Assembly: GCA_016987375.1 (NCBI GenBank)
Contig: PJRA01000389.1
Span: 1-16,515 of the forward strand
From: Brachionus koreanus
Taxonomy: Eukaryota; Rotifera; Eurotatoria; Ploima; Brachionidae
Direction of reading: 5' to 3'
Length of the DNA: 16,515 nucleotides
The notes under the pieces are model-generated. The model did not search any database and was not told where the DNA came from. It saw nothing but the letters and a program-made list of their open reading frames with translations. This document shows, in pieces, positions 10,192-16,515 of the stretch (position 1 is the first letter of the stretch; each line of letters opens with the position of its first letter). The position numbers were made by a program, and so were the translations under genes.

Positions 10192-10207
10192 ATTGTTTCT
10201 AAACAAT
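10192..10207. promoter_or_regulatory. Everted SOX-type site palindrome
   Basis: ATTGTTT (10192-10198), two bases, then AAACAAT (10201-10207) followed by G. The two arms are perfectly complementary, and each contains the HMG-box consensus AACAAT(G). It lies about 750 bp upstream of the innexin start codon. A binding-site reading is inference; A+T-rich DNA makes such motifs easily. Confidence 0.25.
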
Positions 10208-10499
10208 GTCTGATTTGATTTTAACATTAAATTATTAAAGTAAAGAGGGTATTTCTAATCGAATATAATCTATAATAAATATATATTATTATTAATTGCA
10301 AACAATCGAAATATACTCAAAATAGATAATTTATTATTATGAATTCTTAAAGATATAAATTTTCAAGTTTTATTTTTTTTTTCTATCAGAAATAGTTGCA
10401 ATTTATTATTATATATAATTTTTATTTGCAGTTATTTTATTTATTTTTTTGTATCAAAATTCAATCAAGTTTTTAATTTTAAATTTATTTATTTTTCAG

Positions 10500-10625
10500 A
10501 ATCTAAATCAAATTGTGTGTCTGTCAAAAAAATGGGATTTAGTGCCGAGCGAGTCTAGAAACGCCAAGATGACAAATATGAGCCTAATCCCGATCGACCA
10601 AAACGATTTCAAATTTCAATTTTAA
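10500..10625 (+). CDS. Candidate terminal coding exon of an unidentified gene
   Basis: A strong acceptor (TTATTTATTTTTCAG ending at 10499) is followed by 41 open codons and TAA (10623-10625). The frame begins NLNQIVCLSKKWDLVPSESR and ends NDFKFQF. Third positions are conspicuously G or C in its middle (CCG AGC GAG, GCC AAG ATG, ATC CCG ATC GAC), unlike the desert around it. An AATAAA follows at 10766. There is no ATG near the start, so it would need upstream exons, which I could not identify on the + strand. It could instead be a 5' noncoding exon of the innexin, or a conserved regulatory element. No family is recognised. Confidence 0.35.
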   Translation, partial: NLNQIVCLSKKWDLVPSESRNAKMTNMSLIPIDQNDFKFQF

Positions 10626-10765
10626 AACCGATCAAATAATTATTAATTAACTTTTTTCTTTCATTCTTATATATTTCTTTATTTTAGTTCATTTTGCTTT
10701 AAATTTTTTTTTAGTTTAAAAAATAACTTTTCAATAAGAAATACCAATCTTCTCTTCTGTGATTA

Positions 10766-10771
10766 AATAAA
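10766..10771 (+). promoter_or_regulatory. Possible poly(A) signal for the 10500 exon
   Basis: AATAAA about 140 nt after the TAA of the candidate terminal exon and upstream of the innexin start. Such hexamers are common in this composition. Confidence 0.25.
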
Positions 10772-10915
10772 AAAATCTATTAGGAAAAATGTCAATTTCA
10801 AGTAAAAAAATATAACTTTTTTCTTAATCGAAATCACTGAACAGCAATTACTCTAATTATAAATTCCTAAAAAAAGCAATCTTAAAGCACTTAATCATCA
10901 AAGCTTTAATTATTC

Positions 10916-10932
10916 AGATGCACCAACACTGA
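10916..10932 (+). promoter_or_regulatory. 3' splice site in the innexin leader, followed by a 4-codon upstream ORF
   Basis: GCTTTAATTATTCAG ends at 10917 and precedes ATG CAC CAA CAC TGA (10918-10932). The true start ATG is at 10959. The acceptor may mark a spliced leader exon, either from an ordinary 5' UTR intron or from spliced-leader trans-splicing, which is known in rotifers and flatworms. The minimal upstream ORF could lower translation. No TATA-type promoter is evident nearby. Confidence 0.35.
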
Positions 10933-10958
10933 GGGAATTCAGAGCACCAGCATTTTAA

Positions 10959-13900
10959 ATGGATTTGTTCACAACAGTTGCCCGTTTGCCCTACTCAATA
11001 CTGGGCCATCATCGGAACGACACCGTCATTGCGGACAGACTTAACTACAAATACACCGTTATCCTATTTGTTATATTTAGTATTGTCGTATCAAATAAGC
11101 AGTTCGGCTCCGAGCAAATTGTTTGCTGGTCACCTGGCCACTTTGTACAAAACTATGTTAATTACGTTAATCAGGTATCAATTTTAATTTTTTTTTAATA
11201 ATTATGGTTCAGTCCTCAATAGTAGACTTGTTGTCATATTTTAGCCATGAGAAAAGCTTTCAATTAAAGAGTTAAAATAAATATGATCGGAAAGTTTTGT
11301 CCTTTAAAAAAATTTTTATTATTTAAACAACAAAATAAAATTAAATTTTAGTCTAAATATTGATTTGTATGATTAAGTTTATTTAAGTTATTTTTAAATT
11401 AGTTATGTTTAGATTAGAAGAAAAAAAAATTTTTAATTGAAATTTTTTTAACTCGATAATTTTCCTATCTTTAAATATTTTCTTCATTTAGACTAAATTT
11501 AAGATAAAAACATGAACTTTTAAAGATATGTTTTAATGCGTTTAATGGCAGCTAGCCGATATCCGGCTCAAAAATAAATAGATTGAAAAAGAAAACCTGA
11601 TTACAAAGATCATTTCCTTTTAGGAAATTAAATAGAATTTTTCTTTTGATTTTAGTATTACTTGATATTTTTACTTTATTTGCATTCGATTTTTGTTTTT
11701 AAAGTGTTATTTTTAGATAAAATGTTAACATTTTGCTCTCACTTTTTGAAATATCTTTTTCATTTAATCACTGTTTGACTGTTAATATTTTTGATGAAAA
11801 AATTTATTTTTAATATCCAAACAGAAATTAACTTTCAAAAATAAGAGTTTTTTTAATTTTTTTAGTTTTTAATTTAAGTGATAAAAAAAGGAACTAAATC
11901 CAAACTGAAGGCAAATTGTGAAATTCAATATAAAATAAAAAATATAAAATATTAACTTTATTGATATTAATGCAACTTGGGTTTTGTGAAATATAGTACA
12001 ATAGAACAAAAAAAATTATGAAAATTTTTTCTTTTAAAAAAATAAAGTTAAAAATTGCTTGATACAAATGATACAGCACTCATACTTGCATTATCAACAA
12101 ATTTAGCTAAATCTCAATAAATTTAGCTGAATCAAATTTTAGTCTATCAGTTAATGTTGCATATACATAAACCAATTTTTAACCCTTATGTTATAAATCC
12201 TAAAGCTTATTTTTATTATTTTTCGGATCTGTTAGGATCTAAAAAATAATTTGTTTCATCTAATGAAATAATTTAATCTTTCTTTAGAACAAGGAGTGGG
12301 ACTTCGTCCCCCCTCCTTATAATTCACCCCTCAACTTGAAAAGTTGTTTTCTTTAAGTAAAACAAATTTTAACTACATTGAATATTAAAAGATTAATCAC
12401 CATTAAAATTTAACTTGTGGTATTTTTTTGGAATCTTAATTTTAAAAGAAATAGATTTAACTTTTGTAAATATTTATGTCGCCTAATCAAAAGATCTGTT
12501 TTTTAGTTCAAAAAAATTTTTTTATGGATCATTTTCTATTTAATTAATTTTGTTATCATTTTTATACATTTGTTACCTTATCCATGTGGAGCAATAAACA
12601 ATGTTTATAAACTTTAAAGCCTCATTCTATTTTGACCCATCAGTATTTTTTAAACGATTTTGATCTAAAGAATAAACAGATTAATTGATGATGCTATTAA
12701 ATTTAACTGTGTATAAAAATTCTATTTTTAAATAATAAAAATTTAAAAAAATCGATTGTTGACAACTAATCAAATAGTTCTTTATTTCTAAAACTTAAAA
12801 TTTTATAAAGCAAGACAATAAAAATACTCATCATCTTGTAGAATTCTTCGTAATTTTTAAATATATCTAAATATATTCAATAATTTAAAGATTTTGATTA
12901 TTTTATAATTTTAAAATTCTAATTTATAGAATATACTCAATAAGGGAATATGACTTTTACTTTTATAACATTTTTCGAGAGTTAAATTTTGCGCTATTAA
13001 ACTAATTTTTTAAATTAAAAATCCTATAACTTGCATTTTTTTATCAATTATATATACAATCAATTAATTTTTTTGAATTGATGTCTAATGACTTGGCGCC
13101 TATTTTGAATAAATTTGAAAACTTTTAATCAAAAAAGACTGTTGCTATATTTATTTAATTAATAAACAGTAAAAAACTAACTCCTCCTAACCTCATATAC
13201 AAATCTTTTAACATGGCGAAGCTTTTTTCTCCAGTACAACCATTGAAAAAAAAAAGTATTTTATAAAAATAGTTGTGAAAAAAATAATTTATGTTTAAAT
13301 GAAAAATGTTTAGGTTGTTATTAAAATTTCTTTATCGAATGTCTAATATTTTACGGAGTGTTAAATACTAGCCACATCCAGACATTTAAGTTTACTGGAG
13401 TAGGTGGACTCAATAACTACAACATCTAGAAAATATCCTATTATTTTGTTAATTTTTTCTTAATTGAACTAAATTTCACAAAACTCATATCTTGCATTTT
13501 TAAACCTAAAATGATTTTTTTATGTGCCAACAAAAAAAATCACTTCGATTACTGATTTGATTGTTAAAAAAAATTTATGATTAAAGTGATACATAGAATG
13601 TTGCTATTTGTTGAAATTTCTTTTAATGTTTATATATATTTTTTATTTGTTTTTGATTTAACAATACCAAAAATTAAATGATTTTTAGAAGCTTTTTACT
13701 ATTAAATATATGGTCAATTTTTAAAATTTTTTATTTTTAATAAAATACAAAATTATAAAAGAATCATTTTTTAAAAGGTTTGTTGGGTATCAAATACATT
13801 TTATGCGTCAATGGACGAGCACTTGACCAAAGATCATCCGGACAGAAAAAGTCGAGTGTTAAAATACTATCAATGGGTCCCGTTTATATTGTTATTTCAA

Positions 13901-14944
13901 GCATTTCTTTTTTACACACCACGTCTAGTATGGCGCGCATTATCCACGAAATCCGGTCTAAACGTAGCTAATTTAGTTCAAGCGGCCCGTTCCTATCAGA
14001 GTTCGGAAAAATTTCAAGACCGTGACAAAATAATGCTGTACATGATAAAATCACTTGATCAGTATTCTTACACTAGACGCAAGCGCAAAGGAGGTATTTC
14101 AAAAAAGTGCGATTGCGATCTTCAGCAACTCTGTTTCACGGATGCAACGTGCTGTTGTGCCGGCTCGTCAAGCAGCAACATGATTGGAGGCTCATCCGGC
14201 AATCAAGGCGCCATCGGCGGGACCTATTTAGTTTGTTTATACTTTCTTATCAAGCTTTTCTACCTCTCAAATTCTTTGGGACAATTATTCTTACTCAACG
14301 TTCTTCTCGGTCATAAAAATTTTCACCTTTATGGAATAGAAATAATGCAAAATATTATGCAAGGACGGGACGCATCAGATTCGGTCTATTTTCCGCGAGT
14401 TACCATGTGCGATTTTAAAGTAAGAGATGTGGCTCAAGTGCACACATACACTGTTCAATGCGTTCTACCTATAAATCTATTTAACGAAAAAGTATTCATG
14501 TTTGTTTGGTTTTGGTTAGCGTTTGTATCATTTGTTAACTTTTATGATCTTATTGCTTGGATCATGAGATGTTTTTTTTCCAATGTTCGTTACCAATATG
14601 TTAAATATAGAATAGAGCTAATGCAGCAAGAATCTCATCTAAGAAAATTTATATGCAAAGACTTTGTTTTTCGTTATTTGCAACAAGATGGTTGCATGGT
14701 ACTGCGTTTGGTAGCCATGAACAGCAGTGATTTGGTTGCCAGCGAGCTGATAAATGAGCTATGGCGCAAATATACAGAAAAGTATCGTACGGGGTCCAGT
14801 GGAATAGGTGGAGTGGGTGGTCGTGATGGACAGTCATCGGGTCATTTGCAATCCGGTTCTTCGACTATTATTCGCTCTAATCGTCAACTAAGAGGTGGTG
14901 GTGGCCGGGACCAGTCTCCCGGAAAGGATCCTACTGAGTTGTAA
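10959..14944 (+). CDS. Innexin (gap-junction / hemichannel subunit)
   Basis: Exons 10959-11174 and 13778-14944, joined in phase 0 (YVNQ | VCWVSNTFY), give 460 residues. Four-helix channel protein of the plasma membrane. TM1 is about residues 31-45. Loop 1 has Cys56 and Cys74, 18 apart as in the family. The hallmark YYQWVP opens TM2 at 102-107. TM3 is about 220-243. Loop 2 has FPRVTMCDF with Cys283 and TVQC with Cys300. TM4 (FVWFWLAFVSFVNFYDLIAW) is about 313-333. Unusual parts are a Cys/Ser/Gly-rich insert in the cytoplasmic loop (about 183-220, six Cys including a CCC triplet) and a Gly/Ser-rich tail ending in -PTEL, which fits a class I PDZ ligand. The usual length is 350-480, so this looks complete. 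WVPFILLFQAFLFYTP and LVWRALSTKSG suggest a spiralian innexin. The specific paralogue cannot be named. Confidence 0.95.
11554..11568. repeat. Small hairpin AGCCG / CGGCT
   Basis: Five G+C-rich base pairs around ATATC. It shares the AGCCGAT core with the upstream intergenic hairpins. Confidence 0.3.
12288..12356 (+). other. Candidate cassette (poison) exon in the innexin intron, with tandem hairpins
   Basis: A good acceptor (ATTTAATCTTTCTTTAG) ends at 12287 and a GTAAAA donor begins at 12357, bounding 69 nt (a multiple of three). In the phase set by exon 1 it reads NKEWDFVPPPYNSPLNLKSC, then FL and TAA as the last codon. Inclusion would give a 94-residue truncated innexin, or nonsense-mediated decay. 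It is strikingly G+C-rich for the intron. The same bases fold into two hairpins: AAGGAG/CTCCTT stacked on GGGAC/GTCCC with a TTC loop (12291-12318), and CAACTT/AAGTTG with a GAA loop (12332-12346). A structured intronic RNA or a relic of another gene is equally possible. Confidence 0.35.
12594..12608. promoter_or_regulatory. Perfect inverted repeat of the forkhead consensus
   Basis: ATAAACA (12594-12600), one base, then TGTTTAT (12602-12608). Both arms match RYAAAYA. The intronic position would suit an enhancer of the innexin. Function is inferred from the motif only. Confidence 0.3.
13352..13441. other. Island of ordinary composition near the 3' end of the innexin intron
   Basis: About 80 bp of balanced composition in A+T-rich intron. 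On the minus strand it carries an open frame reading GYFLDVVVIESTYSSKLKCL and then DVASI with a TAA (13363-13361). There is no ATG and no obvious splice pair. I read it as a possible fragment of a mobile element or of an old exon; no family is recognised. Confidence 0.2.
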
Positions 14945-15063
14945 ATATTTGCACTGCATATCTTTATTAGTCAATTGTTCGATGAGATTGCCCATTTTTC
15001 TTAATACCTAAACAGTTTCGCAAAGTATTTTATTTTTTTTTGAAAAAAATTTTTTTTTTAAAT

Positions 15064-15123
15064 AATATATATCTATATTTATATACGCATATATATTATT
15101 TATACATATTTATATATATATAT
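15064..15123. repeat. Imperfect (AT)n microsatellite
   Basis: TATATA tracts interrupted by CTATA, ACGC and TTATTT, within the innexin 3' UTR region. Confidence 0.7.
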
Positions 15124-15167
15124 TTTTTTTTTAAATTTAAACTTTTTTTTATCCAAATAATCTTTAA

Positions 15168-15173
15168 AATAAA
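15168..15173 (+). promoter_or_regulatory. Possible innexin poly(A) signal
   Basis: AATAAA 224 nt after the stop. A second copy at 15346-15351 is the alternative. Confidence 0.4.
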
Positions 15174-15384
15174 AAAATTTAAAAAAAAATTATTTTTTCA
15201 AAATTATTAGAAGCAAATTAAAATATAGAAATGGTCTTATGCAAAGTAAAATTTTTGAAAAAATTTCATTTTTCAAAAAAAAAGATCAAAACATTTTAAA
15301 TGCACAATTAAATTTTAATTCATTTTTATAAATTAAATGTTGCTTAATAAAAATAGTGAAGAAAAATAAAAAATCTACAATTGA

Positions 15385-16275
15385 TTAATTGCAATCAAAA
15401 TCAACCCTAGAGATGATTGTATTTCCACTTGCAATTGTTATAGCAATAACTCCATCATTAATTCTATTGTTTAAACTTTTACCATTTATCCAAGTATCAC
15501 AGTCATCTTAATTTTAGATATTAATTCAAAAAATTTTGAGTGCAATATTACTGATATTAGCTCCACCAACGCCATAACCACAGTTTGATATTACGTATTT
15601 TTTGGTCAAATCGCTCATAAAACTCCATTCAAGCTCATTTACTCGAATCTGTGGCAAATAAGGTCTTAACTAAATATTTTTAAATGTTCTAAATAATTAG
15701 ATAAAAATTTATATTTACACTTCCACCACTAGTATGAATGAAATCTATTTCAGCCGTTTCAAAAAATCTCCACCAAATTCTCATTTCTTCTTGACCAAGC
15801 CATGGACTAATATCCCAGGAAATTAAAGCATTCGGTAGTTCAGATTTAATTGCAGAAACAAAGTCGTCAAAAAGTTGCCTCATTTCCAGACCAGAGAGAG
15901 TAACACCAATTTGCCGTTGGTCAGAATAGTACTAAATAAAATCAGACTCAATTGCGAAAACAACTCTTTTTTCACGACCATACCTTTCAGCAATCCATTT
16001 AGCATGATATGCATATTTATCTCCTAATGATTGACGATTATCTCTTATAAAATTAGCTCCATGTGTGCACAAATTGTAATTGGGGTCTTCATCACAATCT
16101 TCTATATTCAGGTTAAATCTGAGCTGAAAAGCAATAAGATACATGTAAAAAACAACTAATTTGTTATTAGCAGCATCAATCATATGTCCATGAAACATTT
16201 AAATCAAATCCATAAGTATCACCATAAGCTAGCCAAATTGAAATATAGTCGAAATTGTTATAATTCACTAGATTT
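15385..16275 (-). pseudogene. Decayed gene for a probable secreted TIM-barrel, glycoside-hydrolase-like protein
   Basis: Minus-strand exons 16275-15719, 15669-15552 and 15506-15385 are joined by GT-AG introns of 49 and 45 bp in consistent phase. The segments read ...NFDYISIWLAYGDTYGFD, GHMIDAANNKLVVFYMYLIA, KRVVFAIESDF, LSGLEMRQLFDDFVSAIK, ALISWDISPWLGQEEMRIWW, EIDFIHTSGG, KKYVISNCGYGVGGANI and NDGVIAITIA, about 263 residues. Two breaks: a one-base frameshift at about 16199-16203, and TAG at 15934-15932 where homologues would probably have Gln. The layout resembles, from memory, extracellular bacterial or fungal carbohydrate-active proteins. Glu in FAIESDF and Asp in SWDISPW are possible active-site residues. 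The family name and substrate are not established. An acceptor at 16276-16277 implies a 5' exon with start and signal peptide that I cannot find before the transposon-like sequence at 16391. A sequencing error could explain either break. Confidence 0.6.
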
Positions 16276-16390
16276 CTGGTAAAATAATATTAAATTAGAA
16301 TAAAAATGCTGATTAATAATAGAGGTATCAAATTAATAGATAATTTTCAAAGACCTTTCCCTAAACAAGTTATTTTAATTTATTATTTAA

Positions 16391-16515
16391 TACAGTATGT
16401 TGCAAAAGTTTAGAAATTTTTTTATTTGTTAACACAAAGATTGTTTTTATGTGTATAAAAGGCGGTAAAATAAAAAAAAAAGCGGTTTTTTTGTAAAAAT
16501 ATTTATCTCTGATCA
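16391..16515. mobile_element. Probable end of a Tc1/mariner-type transposon (cut by window edge)
   Basis: TA (16391-16392) followed by CAGTATGTTGCAAAAGTTTA matches the usual architecture of Tc1/mariner terminal inverted repeats: a TA target duplication, CAGT start, and GCAAAAGT inner motif. Further in, TATAAAA (16454-16460) followed by GG could be the transposase promoter. No transposase or second terminal repeat is visible because the window ends. The element lies where the 5' exon of the adjacent decayed minus-strand gene should be. Only one end is seen, so the class assignment rests on motif recognition. Confidence 0.5.

Larger units (their letters stand above)
7525..10499. other. Intergenic A+T-rich stretch with only weak exon-like frames
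   Basis: No recognisable gene. Three minus-strand frames, listed separately (9681-9448, 9208-9084, 8725-8477), are longer or less A+T-biased than the rest, but none matches a family I know. Other content is poly(A/T) runs, a TTAA-repeat run near 8026-8044, and a short hairpin at 7862-7884. Confidence 0.55.
11175..13777 (+). other. Innexin intron (2.6 kb)
   Basis: Donor CAG|GTATCA and acceptor TTTTTTAAAAG|GTTTGT, phase 0, inside extracellular loop 1 just before the second conserved Cys. Most of it is featureless A+T-rich sequence. Exceptions are a small hairpin AGCCG/CGGCT at 11554-11568, the candidate cassette exon at 12288-12356, an inverted forkhead-type site at 12594-12608, and an island at 13352-13441. 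A minus-strand 61-codon frame at 12079-11894 looks like chance. Confidence 0.9.
14945..15384. other. Innexin 3' UTR and convergent intergenic spacer
   Basis: Between the innexin stop and the minus-strand pseudogene stop. It carries AATAAA at 15168-15173 and 15346-15351, either of which could end the innexin transcript. A minus-strand ATTAAA at 15319-15314 could serve the opposing gene. The rest is low-complexity A/T, including an (AT)-rich microsatellite. Confidence 0.6.

Noticed and set aside
10978..11187. 69-codon + frame overlapping innexin exon 1
   Set aside because: Shadow of the innexin in another frame.
11894..12079. 61-codon - frame in the innexin intron
   Set aside because: Phe/Ile/Tyr/Asn-rich, as expected from A+T-rich noncoding DNA; no motif.
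13811..13813. ATG as start of a separate 377-residue innexin
   Set aside because: The frame continues upstream to the acceptor at 13777 and supplies the second conserved loop-1 Cys. Starting here would lose TM1 and both loop-1 cysteines.
13780..13971. 63-codon + frame at the start of innexin exon 2
   Set aside because: Shadow frame. The innexin frame through 13778 gives VCWVSNTFY and YYQWVP.
14107..14316. 69-codon + frame
   Set aside because: Shadow of the innexin cytoplasmic loop and TM3 coding sequence.
14649..14837. 62-codon - frame
   Set aside because: Antisense shadow of the innexin C-terminal coding region.
15932..16198. An intact 88-residue gene starting at the ATG of 16198
   Set aside because: Similarity-like sequence (WLAYGDTYGFD) continues upstream in another frame and more follows the TAG, so this is a fragment between two breaks.
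1..16515. CRISPR array, bacterial operon or ribosome-binding sites
   Set aside because: No direct repeats with regular spacers. Spliced genes and AATAAA signals show a eukaryotic nuclear sequence.

Overview
This is an animal nuclear window. By eye the noncoding DNA is roughly three-quarters or more A+T, with long A and T runs. Three protein-coding loci can be supported. All have GT-AG introns, including very small ones (45, 49, 52 and 65 bp). The innexin shows the animal is an invertebrate. Its YYQWVP second membrane segment and FPRVTMCDF...TVQC second loop look more spiralian (lophotrochozoan or gnathiferan) than arthropod or nematode to me. Tiny introns, extreme A+T and bacterial-looking metabolic genes would fit a rotifer such as a monogonont. 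That placement is inference and could be wrong.

Layout. Positions 1-3417 (+) hold the C-terminal 256 residues of a 2-aminoethylphosphonate:pyruvate transaminase-like enzyme in four exons; its N-terminus lies left of the window. From about 3480 to 10900 no firm gene is visible. This A+T desert contains isolated G+C-richer islands, several hairpins with GCCGA/TCGGC cores, microsatellites, and a few weak exon-like frames. The best of these is 10500-10625 (+), which has a splice acceptor and a downstream poly(A) signal. Positions 10959-14944 (+) hold a complete two-exon innexin of 460 residues. Its 2.6 kb intron contains a candidate cassette exon that would end translation (12288-12356), an inverted forkhead-type site, and another small island.

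Positions 16275-15385 (-) hold a decayed gene for a probable secreted TIM-barrel (glycoside-hydrolase-like) protein. It converges on the innexin with about 440 bp between the two stop codons. The frame is broken by one frameshift and one in-frame TAG, but its splice sites are intact. From 16391 to the right edge the sequence looks like the terminal inverted repeat and start of a Tc1/mariner-type transposon, lying where the 5' end of the decayed gene would be expected.

The three loci do not form a pathway. The transaminase belongs to phosphonate (2-AEP) metabolism, the innexin to cell-cell and hemichannel communication, and the decayed gene probably to carbohydrate digestion. The parts most worth checking are the decayed possibly transferred gene beside the transposon end, the candidate exons at 10500 and 12288 that share a K-x-W-D-x-V-P reading, and the GCCGA cluster upstream of the innexin.
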